Source: Flagellimonas sp. 389 (GTDB lineage: Bacteria > Bacteroidota > Bacteroidia > Flavobacteriales > Flavobacteriaceae). Taken from it: 64,000 nucleotides of DNA. The DNA lies in the NCBI RefSeq assembly GCF_018449435.1, contig NZ_JAHCMU010000009.1, positions 1-64,000 of the forward strand, given 5' to 3'. The notes below the pieces were generated by a model, which searched no databases, was not told where the DNA came from, and saw only the letters and a program-made list of their open reading frames with translations. Positions 28,238 through 38,638 of the stretch are shown piece by piece. Position 1 is the first letter of the stretch; each line of letters opens with the position of its first letter. A program made the translations under genes and the position numbers.

Positions 28238-29977
28238 TTAGTTTGAAGGAATCTCATGTAAAATTGGTTCACTTTCTTCATAACCATAGCGCACCGTTTT
28301 GATTTCAATTTTTTGAAGAGCTGTTTTTGAAACGGGCCCATCATAAATAAGCCATCTTTTTGTATCATTTGTCCTGTAGGCTATAGTTGCTCCATCTGTT
28401 TCACATTCCAGTAAAATACTATCATTCTTAAAAATTATCTTTCCTACTTCGGTTTTTGGTTGCACGCCACCTGGCCACATTTGCTCAGCCTGTTCTACTT
28501 CTGGAACATCCTTTAAATCCCCATAGGTGTTTTGCCAATCTTCCAAGGCATTTCCAAAACGCTCCAGCTCTTTGATATAGTTAGGATTTGAAGCCAAATT
28601 CTTCAGTTCGAATGGGTCCTCGTTCAAGTTATAAAGTTCTTCACTTGGTTTTGGTTCATTTAACCAATAGGATTGATCTTGATTTAACTTACCCAATTTT
28701 TCCATACGTTTGATTTCCACCATCAAAGGCATCTGGTTCAGGAAAGTAATCTCTTGTGAATAGGGTACTTCCGGAGTGAAATTTTTTATGTACTTGTAAT
28801 TTTTATCCCTAACTGCTCTTCTAATATCGTACCTATTGTCCATACGATCTCGGGCCGCATACACATAATTTCTAGGGGTCTGCACCAATTCGGTGACCAT
28901 GGACTTGCCCTGAATCCATTGTGGAACTTCGATACCTGCGAGTTCGAGTACGGTAGGCGCCAAATCAACAAAACTATACAGATTTTTATCCCTTGAAGGT
29001 TGTTCCCTATTTTTGGGAAGATACTTTTTAGGGTAATGAACTATCAAAGGAACCTTTATGCCACTATCATAAATCCATCTTTTGCTTCTGGGCAGGCAAT
29101 CTCCATGATCGCTCATGAACATAACTATAGTATTCTCCAAAAGACCATCTTCCTTCAAATTATTTAATACCTCTCCTATTTGAACATCCATCCTGCTTAC
29201 GTTATCGTACAACCGTGCTATATGGCTACGACTGGTATGGGTATCGGGTAAAAAAGGCGGTACCACTACAGCCTCGGGATTCACGCTATTTTCCTCATTA
29301 AAAGTTGGTCGCTTACGGACATCTGGAGTCAAATTTGGTCTTTTGATTTCAAACTCATCAAAAAAGCGATTTTTGGTACTATCTGGCCAAATATTGATTT
29401 CGTGGGTAATCTCAAAGGTGTAGTAGATAAAGAAAGGGCGTTCCTTATCCGCTTCGGATCTGTTTCGCCATGATGGATATGCCGATACTTCGTCCCAAAT
29501 GGTAAATGGCTCCCCAAACTGATAGTCCAACTTTTTATAGGAAGCGGTCCAATATCCATTCTTTCTGAGAATTTCAGGAAACGCTTTTACCTCAGGTGGC
29601 GGTACAGCATTGTACTTGGGAAAACCAGGGATGTCAATGACCCCGGATTTTTGCCGCATATGTTGCGTTCCAATGCTTGTAGGATACATGCCCGATATCA
29701 TCGAAGAGCGACTGGGAGCGCACACACCAGAAACTGTAAAGGCATTTTCATACACAATACCATTTTTTGTCAATTGGTCTATATTCGGTGTATGGGCCAA
29801 ACTGTCTCCATATGCAGCAAATCTTGGACTAAGATCCTCTGCCACCAACCAAATAATATTGGGGCGATTTTCTACAGAATCCATTTCTTTAGTTGTCTTC
29901 GTATTTTTAGGATTGCATGCCAGAAAAACTAACACAAATGTTGAGATTATTGAAGTGTATCGTAGTCTATATTTCAT
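28238..29977 (-). CDS. S1 sulfatase C (lipoprotein) with C-terminal beta domain
   Basis: A 579-residue sulfatase with lipobox VFLAC (Cys21), NIIWLVAEDLSPRFAAYGD, formylglycine motif CAPSRSSMISGMYP with Cys86, and TIVMFMSDHGDCLPRSKRW. It resembles the heparan N-sulfatase-like group, where SDHGD and a short core are usual. After the sulfatase core, the last about 75 residues (KNDSILLECETDGATIAYRTND, then RYGYEESEPI) look like the small beta domain found at the C-terminus of beta-hexosaminidases. It begins 8 bases after the clan-A-like hydrolase gene. Confidence 0.88.
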   Translation of the reverse strand: MKYRLRYTSIISTFVLVFLACNPKNTKTTKEMDSVENRPNIIWLVAEDLSPRFAAYGDSLAHTPNIDQLTKNGIVYENAFTVSGVCAPSRSSMISGMYPTSIGTQHMRQKSGVIDIPGFPKYNAVPPPEVKAFPEILRKNGYWTASYKKLDYQFGEPFTIWDEVSAYPSWRNRSEADKERPFFIYYTFEITHEINIWPDSTKNRFFDEFEIKRPNLTPDVRKRPTFNEENSVNPEAVVVPPFLPDTHTSRSHIARLYDNVSRMDVQIGEVLNNLKEDGLLENTIVMFMSDHGDCLPRSKRWIYDSGIKVPLIVHYPKKYLPKNREQPSRDKNLYSFVDLAPTVLELAGIEVPQWIQGKSMVTELVQTPRNYVYAARDRMDNRYDIRRAVRDKNYKYIKNFTPEVPYSQEITFLNQMPLMVEIKRMEKLGKLNQDQSYWLNEPKPSEELYNLNEDPFELKNLASNPNYIKELERFGNALEDWQNTYGDLKDVPEVEQAEQMWPGGVQPKTEVGKIIFKNDSILLECETDGATIAYRTNDTKRWLIYDGPVSKTALQKIEIKTVRYGYEESEPILHEIPSN

Positions 29978-29985
29978 TGGGTCAA

Positions 29986-31572
29986 CTATTGAAATTTTAT
30001 TACAGCTATGGAATGTGGAGGCAATTTGATGGTATCTACAAAATCTACCGTATCCATTAGAATGTTTTTCAAGCCTATTACTGGTTCTGAGGGGTTGGAA
30101 GAATAAATGTTCATCCTTCCCTTGGAATCGGGACTAGAGACAAACTCAACTTTCTGCTCGATAAAATCATAGTTTACGATGATAGCAGTTTCTACTTCAT
30201 TTTTCCTGAATATATACCCTTTCAAAGAATTAGATTGTTCTCCCCTATCATCGGTCATAGTGGTAACGGCATCAAAATCCAAAACAGCTCCCTCTACCTT
30301 ATCCTCCATCGCATCACCAAATAATTTTGTTATCATACCGCCTGCGGATAACGTATAGGGTATTGATTTTACACTTTTGGATTTTAGATGTTGATAGTTA
30401 AGCGAATCGGTATGCACCATTCCAAAAAGTGTTCCTGTTAGGTTGTGCATGTGGGCCAATTCAACCTCAGTTTCCAGAAATTTAAAAAGGTATTTGGACA
30501 AAATCAAAGCTTGTGCCCAGCTATGTAGCACGACAGAATTATCGTCCCTGATATTAAATTCAGTGATCCACAGATCCATGTCATCGGGCACATAAAAATC
30601 GTCTATTTTTTTTAGGTTTTTTGTAGCGATTGTAAACATATTGCTGTACGCCTGTTTGTCCTGAAGGAGCTCCAGTTCCCACTGTTGTCTTTCATCAATC
30701 CCTTTTGGGCCTGTCCTAGTGGCAGTTTGGGATGCTCCCAACCCTTCTTTGCCAGGGGCAATCTTTTTCCGCTCCAAACGTCCGTCCAGACCAGAAGGTG
30801 AGTACATATGCAGTACAATTGCATCAGCATTAGTGCATTTTTCCAAGACCCTTTTATTCCAATCTACTTGTCGGGGGTGTCTCGTCATGTAACTACCAAC
30901 TACAGCAAAGGAAGCTTTCGGGAACTCCTTTTTCAAGGTTGCTATCCAAGTTTGACAGGTTTCGCCGTAAGATTCTGGGGTTGGATATCTTAAAAGCGGA
31001 AAAGGAATATTGAAATATAGTTCGTTGCCCATTTCAATATACTTAATGGGAATTCCTAAAGATTCGGCTTTTTTTAAATTTCTGACACTATGTTCCAAAT
31101 CTTTGCTCAGCATATTCAACATAAAAACTGGAACTATCCCTGTTTGTTGATACATTTTTGCCAGACCCTCAATAGTGTATCGGTCGGGGCTCTCCGTATG
31201 ATTGTTCTCGACCACCCATTTTATCATTAAACTATCGGGGACATTTCTATCAATGGCGCCTATATCCCAATCCCAATAATTACCGATGGTACCACCAGGA
31301 TACCGCAATGTTTTTATTTGCGTCTGCCTAGTGATTCCAATTAAATCTTTATTGGCCCAAGGATCATTAAAACTGATAAGATTTGCATTTGCCCCAAGGA
31401 GATTTTCTTGAATAGGTTTCCATTTACCAATATTTGCTTTGGCAGCTTTTTCTTGCGATGTTTCAGATTTACAGCTATAAAACAGTGTGAAAACAGTACA
31501 AAAAAAGAAAATCTTCAAGTCAGTTTCAATTATTTTTTTTTGAAAAACGTGTAAAATACTTTTGTCAATCAT
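29986..31572 (-). CDS. Putative clan-A-like glycoside hydrolase (lipoprotein)
   Basis: A 528-residue lipoprotein (Cys34 in LFYSC) that looks like a (beta/alpha)8 retaining glycosidase of the GH39/51/79 type. It has TLRYPGGTIGNYWDWD (88-102), a candidate acid/base N183-E184 in YIEMGNELYF, and a candidate nucleophile E338 in LWITEFN, followed by a beta-rich C-terminal domain. The nearest name would be alpha-L-arabinofuranosidase-like, but substrate and family are not certain. It is related to the N-terminal domain of the 1466-residue protein at 49.3 kb. Its start overlaps the preceding gene by 8 bases. Confidence 0.7.
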   Translation of the reverse strand: MIDKSILHVFQKKIIETDLKIFFFCTVFTLFYSCKSETSQEKAAKANIGKWKPIQENLLGANANLISFNDPWANKDLIGITRQTQIKTLRYPGGTIGNYWDWDIGAIDRNVPDSLMIKWVVENNHTESPDRYTIEGLAKMYQQTGIVPVFMLNMLSKDLEHSVRNLKKAESLGIPIKYIEMGNELYFNIPFPLLRYPTPESYGETCQTWIATLKKEFPKASFAVVGSYMTRHPRQVDWNKRVLEKCTNADAIVLHMYSPSGLDGRLERKKIAPGKEGLGASQTATRTGPKGIDERQQWELELLQDKQAYSNMFTIATKNLKKIDDFYVPDDMDLWITEFNIRDDNSVVLHSWAQALILSKYLFKFLETEVELAHMHNLTGTLFGMVHTDSLNYQHLKSKSVKSIPYTLSAGGMITKLFGDAMEDKVEGAVLDFDAVTTMTDDRGEQSNSLKGYIFRKNEVETAIIVNYDFIEQKVEFVSSPDSKGRMNIYSSNPSEPVIGLKNILMDTVDFVDTIKLPPHSIAVIKFQ

Positions 31573-33499
31573 GATGCAAATCTTGTATGTTAAACAACAA
31601 TTCCGTATCCCATTGCGATTGATGGGGATGCTTTTCTTTATGCTCTTTTAAGCCTATATTGACCAAAAAATCATCGTTGATAAAATCAAATCGAAGCAAT
31701 AGCCCATTAGTTCCTTTATTTAGTTGGAGCTCAACAGCTTCTGTTCCTGGCCATCTTCGCTTGGACGTACCCGTTGCATGAAGTTTTTTGCTATTTAGCC
31801 ATACGGTACAATAATTACTATGACCAAGACATAGCCATTTTTTCGTATTTTCTGAAGATTCAATCTGGGTGTACAAATAGAGTGTCCGTTCGCCCTTTCC
31901 ATAAAAGTAATCTCCCAAATCTATTTCCATGGATTTAGGAAAAATAAGCTTACATCCATACGGAACTTTTTTAAAATCGTCCGATTCTAAAATACTATCA
32001 ATAGCTTCTTGATTTATAAATTCGGTAGTCGGTCGTTGGGCATCGTGATTCATATAAGTTACCGAAGGTAATGAGCTCATACCGTGATCAGGATATTTTT
32101 CATCCATAGGTATTAAACTGGAATCATCCTCAATAAAGGGTCCTAGCAATAGCCACTTACCATAGTTGGGCATCCCTTTTTCAAAAATTCTTTTTTCCGT
32201 TCCTGAATCAACCTCTATAGTATATGTAAGGCTTGGTTTGGTCGGAAAAGCATCAATTTTACAAACAAGTCTTACATCTATACATTCTATTTGACCAGCT
32301 GATACAGTTATTTTCTCAGAAAAATTTTCAAAAAACTCTGATTTTATATGAATTTCAAGCAAAAGTAACGAGTCCTTAAAATTTTCAATGGTCAGCGTCA
32401 ACAATCCCAGTTTATGTAATCTTAGGCGGGGATATTCCTTAACGCTACTATGAAGTGCATATTCCTTTAATGGGATTTTGGTTGTCGATTTGCCAATAGG
32501 AAAGTCTAAAATTTCAAAATCTGGATTCAAATCAAGAAAAGGCTTTGCTGCACTACAGGTGAGGCCCGTGAGTTGGGTTATCGTGCTGGGACAATTGATT
32601 CCTGTTATTTCAGGACTTACAAGAATCTCGTCCCCCACCCTGTTTTTCCAAGTTTCGGGTAATGCTTCAAACCCCGTTATAACACCCATTAAAGCACCAG
32701 CTGTAGCTATGACACAATCACTATCATGTCCATAGTGCAATGCCGTATTCAAGTTGTCTAAATTTCCTTCAGAATTTAATAAAGAAAGAATGGTGAATCC
32801 GGTATTCATAGGTGCCGATGTAAAATCGGCATCACCATATAGACTCTTTATTTTCTTGGAAGCTATAGTGGCACCGTATTCACGATTCCAAAAGATTACC
32901 GCACGAATTAAGCGAGCGCAAAGTCCTTGTTTTGGTATAAATTCCAGCGCTCTGGTCAAAATAGTGAACATATCATCTTCTACAAAAGCGATTGCGGTAC
33001 ATGCAGATAGATATTGTTCCGCTTCTACCGAAAACCCTTCATGGTCGAGTGTTGAGTCCATCTTTGCATAAAATGCAGCCTTTTCTGGGTTTGCCGCACA
33101 TAACATTCCCCATATCTCACTGCGTATGGGCGAACCCATGCTATGCTTCCAGTAATCGTTATTGTGCGAACCAGAATCAGGATTGTCCAGACCAAGACGT
33201 ATATTCCTTGTGGCTATTCCATATTCGTTCCAAGGAAAAGCGACATGATTTATCCAATGCTCCTTAAAATCACTTTCTCTTACCTGTGCCCCTTTTTTAA
33301 GGACCATATCCAACCATAATAATTGCAGATCAAGGTCATCGTTGGCAAAATTGCTTTCAAAAAGCGTGTCGTTTAATTCGATGGAATTAAATTTTTTATA
33401 CCCTTCAATTGGAGCACCAAGAATTCCCCCAGCACACTTACCTACCCAACCACCTCTTATTTTGTCTATATAGTTGGCATATTCCAATGTTTTTTTCAT
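31565..33499 (-). CDS. ADP-ribosylglycohydrolase-fold protein
   Basis: A 644-residue protein. The first about 330 residues match the ADP-ribosylglycohydrolase fold: GGWVGKCAGGILGAPIEGY, NDDLDLQLLWLDMV (metal aspartates), HNNDYWKHSMGSPIRSEIWG, and LHYGHDSDCVIATAGALMGVITG near 285-310 with the second metal site. The rest is beta-rich, ending in a jelly-roll-like stretch (GKWLLLGPFIEDD, ERTLYLYTQIESS). No signal peptide is evident. It heads the operon with the putative glycosidase and two sulfatases, so removal of a sugar-linked group rather than ADP-ribose is plausible but unproven. Confidence 0.75.
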   Translation of the reverse strand: MKKTLEYANYIDKIRGGWVGKCAGGILGAPIEGYKKFNSIELNDTLFESNFANDDLDLQLLWLDMVLKKGAQVRESDFKEHWINHVAFPWNEYGIATRNIRLGLDNPDSGSHNNDYWKHSMGSPIRSEIWGMLCAANPEKAAFYAKMDSTLDHEGFSVEAEQYLSACTAIAFVEDDMFTILTRALEFIPKQGLCARLIRAVIFWNREYGATIASKKIKSLYGDADFTSAPMNTGFTILSLLNSEGNLDNLNTALHYGHDSDCVIATAGALMGVITGFEALPETWKNRVGDEILVSPEITGINCPSTITQLTGLTCSAAKPFLDLNPDFEILDFPIGKSTTKIPLKEYALHSSVKEYPRLRLHKLGLLTLTIENFKDSLLLLEIHIKSEFFENFSEKITVSAGQIECIDVRLVCKIDAFPTKPSLTYTIEVDSGTEKRIFEKGMPNYGKWLLLGPFIEDDSSLIPMDEKYPDHGMSSLPSVTYMNHDAQRPTTEFINQEAIDSILESDDFKKVPYGCKLIFPKSMEIDLGDYFYGKGERTLYLYTQIESSENTKKWLCLGHSNYCTVWLNSKKLHATGTSKRRWPGTEAVELQLNKGTNGLLLRFDFINDDFLVNIGLKEHKEKHPHQSQWDTELLFNIQDLHHD

Positions 33500-33856
33500 T
33501 TAAACCTTTAGTTCTTTGAGTTTTATTTTTTGACTTTACAATAAAACTTATCCTTTTATTCTTTTCCTTCGGATTTGAAACTTCTTAGTATAAAAATGCC
33601 TTGAAAAAGTATAAAAAAACTGATGCGATACTAACGGTTCTATGATTTTTTTTAAGTGCAACCAATCTTGCATCCCATAAAAAGCGTTATTGATGTCATC
33701 TTTCTATTTTATGTGAATTTGGAAATTAAAAGGGATATGATTTCTATAAATTCAATTTTAGCTTTGTTAAATTGACGATTCTCCAATTAAGTGAATTATC
33801 AATACTAACCAGCAAACTGAAATAACAAAAACTAACTTCAAAAAAACTAAGCTACT
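33500..33856. other. Divergent intergenic region before the SusCD pair
   Basis: A 357-base AT-rich gap between divergent genes with no gene seen. It probably holds promoters for both sides; the only clear element is the -10 box at 33759-33766. Confidence 0.6.
33759..33766 (+). promoter_or_regulatory. Candidate -10 box for the first SusCD pair
   Basis: TAGCTTTG fits TANNTTTG and lies 90 bases before the susC-like ATG. No TTTG is seen at the right distance upstream, so activation by a regulator would be needed. Confidence 0.35.
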
Positions 33857-36800
33857 ATGATGAAAATGTTGTTGAAAAAAGAAACAATAGCTTTCTGTAT
33901 ACTTTTTTGTGGGCTAAGTACAATTATGTATTCCCAACAAATTACAGGAACAGTAACGGACCCTGGTGGTGTTCCATTGTCGGGCGCCACAATTATTGAA
34001 AAGGGCACCACCAATGGTGTCCAAGCAGACTTTGATGGAAACTATACCATTATACCGAGCAATGATAACGCTATATTGGTCTTTTCATATATTGGATTTT
34101 CCAATAAGGAAGAAAATGTAAGTGGTAGGACAACCATTAATGTTACATTGCAAGAAGATGTTTCAAAACTGGACGAAGTCGTTGTCATAGGATATGGAAC
34201 ACAGCGACGTCAAAATGTTTCTGCTGCTATATCCACAGTAGACTCCGAAGCTCTAGAAGGTAGGCCCGTTGCAGATTTTCAAAGCGCACTGCAAGGGCAA
34301 GTTGCAGGGTTACAGATTACGAGTAATTCAGGTAGACCGGGCGCAGGGAACAATATCCAAATAAGAGGTGCAGGAACAATTACAGGTAACAGTAGTCCGC
34401 TTTATGTTATTGACGGCGCTATAGTAGAAAATGGTATCGGTGGTGGCGGTGATCCCTTTGCCACAATAAATCCAGCTGATATCGCATCTATAAATGTATT
34501 GAAAGATGCTTCTGCAGCGGCGATTTATGGTGCAAGGGCAGCCAATGGGGTAATCATCGTTACTACTAAAAAAGGAAAGCCAGGTAAAGCTAGCATCAAT
34601 TTCAATACTTTTAGTGGCTTTCAGAATGTAACGAACAAACTTGACCTTTTAGATTCCCAACAGTATCAAGAAGCTTACAATACTGCTAGAGATAATGCTG
34701 GACAAGCTAGAATACCAAACCTTGATGGCACTACGATAACCACCAATACAGATTGGCAAGATGCCATATTAAGAACTGGAATCATACAAAACTATGAGTT
34801 AAGCGCTTCTGGTGGCAATGAAAAAACAAGATATTATACATCTGTAGCACATTATGATGAGGAAGGTATTGTATTGAACACGGGTTTGGAACGAACTACC
34901 TTGCGTTTTAATTCGACTACCGAACTGGGCAAGTTCACTTTTGGTAATTCGATTACCTATTCCCGTTCTGTATTTGATAGGGAATATTCAGGGAATGGTT
35001 TCAATGTTCTCAATTGGGCAATCAGAAACCCACCAACAGTTGAAGTTTTCAATCCAGAAACGGTCGGTGGTTTCGGCGGACCTGTCGAAGATGATGGTAA
35101 TGATAGAATTCTGAATCCTGTTGCTGCACAATCGCTTATCACGAACCAAAGTACGGTGAACAGATTACTGGGCAACATTTACGGGGCATATAAAGTTCTG
35201 GATGGTCTTGAGTTTAAAATAAGTGTCTCCGCAGATTTGAATACCTTCAAAAATCGAGAGTATTCCCCTTTCTTCAATCAAATTCCTGGGGCTGGCGTAG
35301 GTTCTGTAGTAACATTGGACGATGGGGCTTTTGTTGAAGAGCGCAGGGGAGATGGCAATTCGTTTATCGTTGAAAACACTTTGAACTATCGAAAGGATTT
35401 CAATAAGCATACTGTTGATGCCCTTATTGGCTTCACTACCCAAGAGCGTACCAATAGTTTCATGGAGGCAAGAAATGTGGGCGGAGCCATTAGCGATGGT
35501 TTTCCAGTTTTGACCGCTTCTGTAGATGATAATTTAGGAGCGGCAACAGGTACCATCTCCGAAGTACGTACTGTTTCCTATATCGGAAGGATGATCTATG
35601 ATTATGATGACCGCTATTTGGCCACCGCCAATTTTAGGAGGGATGGTTCATCCGTATTCTCTGCAGGCAATTATTTTGACAATTTTTTTTCTGGATCTGT
35701 TGGATGGGTCGTTAGCAATGAAAAATTTCTAAGAAATAGCGAAGCTATCAGTAACCTAAAGATTAGGGCCAGTTATGGTTTTCTAGGTAACGATCGTATC
35801 AATGCCAATGCGGCAAGATCGACCCTGCAAAACAACATACGCTATATTTTAGGTATCAATGGAGAAGAAGTTTTGGGAACAGCCAGAGCAGGTAGAGTGG
35901 GAAACTCGGCCTTACAATGGGAAAAGCAGGAACAATTGAATATTGGTCTTGATGCAGCATTTGCAAAAAATAAATTAACACTTACCGCCGACTATTTTGT
36001 GAAGAGTTCTATTGATCTACTTCTCAATTTTGATTTACCCGAAACCACCGGTTTTAACAATATCATCATTAATTCAGGTGAAGTGGAAAACAGAGGATTG
36101 GAACTGGCCATTGGCTATCGTGATCAGTTTGGTGATTTCAGCTTCGGATTTTCTGCGAATGCAACATTTTTGGACAATGAGGTAACACAACTTACGGACG
36201 GGTTGGATTTTATAGGCAGGAATTCTAGTAATCTCTATGGAAATCAACCAAGAAACAGAGTTGAGGTAGGCAGGCCTATTTCATCCTTTTTTGGTTACAG
36301 AGTCGAAGGTATTTATCAATCCCAAGAAGAAATTGATAATGGCCCTACACCTATAGCTGCGGCCCAACCGGGTGATTTGCGTTTTTCAGATGTTAGTGGG
36401 CCCGATGGTGTTCCAGATGGTATTATAAACGAGGATGACCAGACTTTTATAGGTGATGCAACACAAGATCTACAATACGGCTTTAGCCTTAATTTAGGTT
36501 ACAAGGGCTTTGATCTTTCGGCACAGTTTCAAGGTGTAGCAGGTAATGATATTTGGAACGATACTAAATTCAATACAGATACTTATTTTCTTTCTGGTAA
36601 CCTATCTACACGCGTTTTAAATGCGTGGACACCTGAAAATCCATCCAACACAGTGCCAAGAGCAACAACCGATGCTACGTTCTTCGCACAACCTTCATCA
36701 TTTTACGTGGAAGACGGATCATACCTTAGACTCAAAAACCTACAGGTAGGCTATTCCTTTTCTGTAGGAACACTAGACCAGATCGGTGTGGGTCTTACAA

Positions 36801-36970
36801 ATGCCCGAATTTATTTTGCAGGACAAAATATTTTTACAATTACCAATTACAGTGGCTATGATCCAGAGATAGGGATAACAAATCCCAATAACAGTAATGC
36901 ACTTGGCTTTGACAACGTATCATACCCCCAAGCAAGAACTTTAACTGTGGGACTTCAATTAGGATTTTAA
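33857..36970 (+). CDS. SusC-like TonB-dependent transporter 1
   Basis: A 1037-residue outer-membrane importer of oligosaccharides. In order: signal peptide (ending near TIMYSQ), carboxypeptidase-D-like domain (ITGTVTDPGGVPLSGATIIEKGT...DGNYTI, about 29-100), a TonB-box-like LDEVVVIGYGT, the plug domain (VSAAISTVDSEALEGRPVADFQSALQGQVAGL) and a 22-strand barrel to the end (SYPQARTLTVGLQLGF). Directly followed by its SusD partner 7 bases on. It is expected to import mannan fragments for the periplasmic mannosidases and sulfatases. Confidence 0.95.
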   Translation: MMKMLLKKETIAFCILFCGLSTIMYSQQITGTVTDPGGVPLSGATIIEKGTTNGVQADFDGNYTIIPSNDNAILVFSYIGFSNKEENVSGRTTINVTLQEDVSKLDEVVVIGYGTQRRQNVSAAISTVDSEALEGRPVADFQSALQGQVAGLQITSNSGRPGAGNNIQIRGAGTITGNSSPLYVIDGAIVENGIGGGGDPFATINPADIASINVLKDASAAAIYGARAANGVIIVTTKKGKPGKASINFNTFSGFQNVTNKLDLLDSQQYQEAYNTARDNAGQARIPNLDGTTITTNTDWQDAILRTGIIQNYELSASGGNEKTRYYTSVAHYDEEGIVLNTGLERTTLRFNSTTELGKFTFGNSITYSRSVFDREYSGNGFNVLNWAIRNPPTVEVFNPETVGGFGGPVEDDGNDRILNPVAAQSLITNQSTVNRLLGNIYGAYKVLDGLEFKISVSADLNTFKNREYSPFFNQIPGAGVGSVVTLDDGAFVEERRGDGNSFIVENTLNYRKDFNKHTVDALIGFTTQERTNSFMEARNVGGAISDGFPVLTASVDDNLGAATGTISEVRTVSYIGRMIYDYDDRYLATANFRRDGSSVFSAGNYFDNFFSGSVGWVVSNEKFLRNSEAISNLKIRASYGFLGNDRINANAARSTLQNNIRYILGINGEEVLGTARAGRVGNSALQWEKQEQLNIGLDAAFAKNKLTLTADYFVKSSIDLLLNFDLPETTGFNNIIINSGEVENRGLELAIGYRDQFGDFSFGFSANATFLDNEVTQLTDGLDFIGRNSSNLYGNQPRNRVEVGRPISSFFGYRVEGIYQSQEEIDNGPTPIAAAQPGDLRFSDVSGPDGVPDGIINEDDQTFIGDATQDLQYGFSLNLGYKGFDLSAQFQGVAGNDIWNDTKFNTDTYFLSGNLSTRVLNAWTPENPSNTVPRATTDATFFAQPSSFYVEDGSYLRLKNLQVGYSFSVGTLDQIGVGLTNARIYFAGQNIFTITNYSGYDPEIGITNPNNSNALGFDNVSYPQARTLTVGLQLGF

Positions 36971-36977
36971 AATAAAA

Positions 36978-38555
36978 ATGAGAAAAATGAGAAAACATAA
37001 TAAGGCCGTTTCAACTATTCTAAAACTAAGTATATGCACTTTCGTGGCATTGCTTTTCACAAGATGTGGTGATAGCTATCTTGAGGATGCTTTGGTGGCT
37101 ACACAGTTAGAGGATGGTAATTTCTTTGCAAGTCAAGAAGACGCCGTAAGTGCACTTAATGCAACTTATGACCCTTTCCATTCAGGGGGTTATTTCAAAT
37201 ATCACTACATAAGTATAGGTCATATGGCCGGTGACACACGACAGACAGATGGCACTACCCAACCCGCGGAACAGGCTTATCCAGGATTTAAATTCAATGC
37301 AGGTACAGGACATTTGATACCTGGTGTATGGAGAGCATGTTACCTAGGTATTCAAAGGGCTAATAATTCTATTGCTGGAATTACGGATATGGACGATGTA
37401 TTGTTTTCAAATCCTGAGCTAAAACAACAATATATTGCTGAGGCACGTTTTCTAAGGGCATTCTACTATTTTGAACTTGTTCGCTTATATGGCGGTGTCC
37501 CACTTATCACTGAAGTATTTGATGGTGATATTACTAATGAAACAGCTATTTTCCCCACCCGTAACAGTGTTGAAGAAGTGTATGCCCAGATTGAAAGTGA
37601 CTTCATGGCAGGAGCAGACAATTTGCCCAATAGCTATAGTGATGCAGATATAGGGCGTCCAACCGCTGGTGCGGCACAAGCCTTTCTTGGTAAAGCATAT
37701 TTGTATCAAAAAAAGTATGCCCAAGCAAGGGATGCCTTTAAATCTATTATAGATGGTAATTTCGCAACATATGTTTTGACCGAAAATTTTGGGGAGACCT
37801 TCACATTGGCAGGTGAGAACAATGCAGAATCTGTTTTTGAGATTCAATTTCAATCCGGTTTCGGCACCGCATTTGCAGTTCCCGTGAATGAAGCCAATTG
37901 GATTGCCAATTGGTTTAATCCTACCGCACAATTTCCGTTCGGTTTTAGAAACTCCGTACCTTCAAAACAAGCAATAGAATTTTTCGAGCAATATCCCGAG
38001 GAAGATGCCGAACGTAGATTTTATACTTATGCTAAACCAGGAGACACATGGGGAAGATGGGATCCTGTAGCAGAAGATCCTGTAGCCGCGCAACAATGGC
38101 GTGCCAGAAATATATTGGTTCCCTATCCTGACGATCCAGATTTTCAGTTATTGGCCATTCGGAAGCACTCTGGTGGATTTGAGGAACGCGGCGGGTTTAA
38201 CCAAAATCCCAATAATCATAGAGTAATGCGATATTCAGACGTACTATTGATGTTCGCTGAAGCAGAAAACGAAGTCAACGGACCTAGCGGTGATGCTTAT
38301 AATGCCATAAATATGGTTAGGCAACGTGCAGGCGTACCAGTTGTAAGTGGTCTTTCAAAGGAAGAATTTTTTGAGCAAATCGTGGTAGAAAGACGACTGG
38401 AATTTATGTATGAATTCCACAGATATTTTGATTTACTTCGTTGGGGAAGGGGTGACGAAATGCCAGGTTTTGTGGCCAACAAGAATGAATTGTTACCAAT
38501 ACCCGCAGCACAGGTAACGAACAACCCTAATTTAAATCAGAATCCTGGGTATTAA
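36978..38555 (+). CDS. SusD/RagB-like glycan-binding lipoprotein 1
   Basis: A 525-residue surface lipoprotein capping the SusC barrel. Lipobox LLFTRC (Cys about 31). Helical TPR-like core with AEARFLRAFYYFELVRLYGGVPLI, GAAQAFLGKAYLYQKKYAQARDAF and the C-terminal VVERRLEFMYEFHRYFDLLRWGR...NELLPIPAAQV...NPNLNQNPGY. Full length and typical. Its ligand should be the mannan target of the locus. Confidence 0.95.
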   Translation: MRKMRKHNKAVSTILKLSICTFVALLFTRCGDSYLEDALVATQLEDGNFFASQEDAVSALNATYDPFHSGGYFKYHYISIGHMAGDTRQTDGTTQPAEQAYPGFKFNAGTGHLIPGVWRACYLGIQRANNSIAGITDMDDVLFSNPELKQQYIAEARFLRAFYYFELVRLYGGVPLITEVFDGDITNETAIFPTRNSVEEVYAQIESDFMAGADNLPNSYSDADIGRPTAGAAQAFLGKAYLYQKKYAQARDAFKSIIDGNFATYVLTENFGETFTLAGENNAESVFEIQFQSGFGTAFAVPVNEANWIANWFNPTAQFPFGFRNSVPSKQAIEFFEQYPEEDAERRFYTYAKPGDTWGRWDPVAEDPVAAQQWRARNILVPYPDDPDFQLLAIRKHSGGFEERGGFNQNPNNHRVMRYSDVLLMFAEAENEVNGPSGDAYNAINMVRQRAGVPVVSGLSKEEFFEQIVVERRLEFMYEFHRYFDLLRWGRGDEMPGFVANKNELLPIPAAQVTNNPNLNQNPGY

Positions 38556-38590
38556 GCAAATGATTTTTTTAGTTAAGTTTAGTTTAAGGG

Positions 38591-38618
38591 CTGCTCTCGC
38601 TGAGAGCAGTCTTTTTTT
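38591..38618 (+). terminator. Terminator of the first SusCD operon
   Basis: An 8-bp stem CTGCTCTC/GAGAGCAG with a GCT loop, then TC and seven T, 36 bases after the susD-like stop. Confidence 0.9.
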
Positions 38619-38638
38619 AAAACCGTAAAGAAATTGAA

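Noticed and set aside
37485-37931. 148-residue open frame antisense to SusD 1
   Set aside because: Shadow frame of a clear SusD gene with no recognisable protein features.
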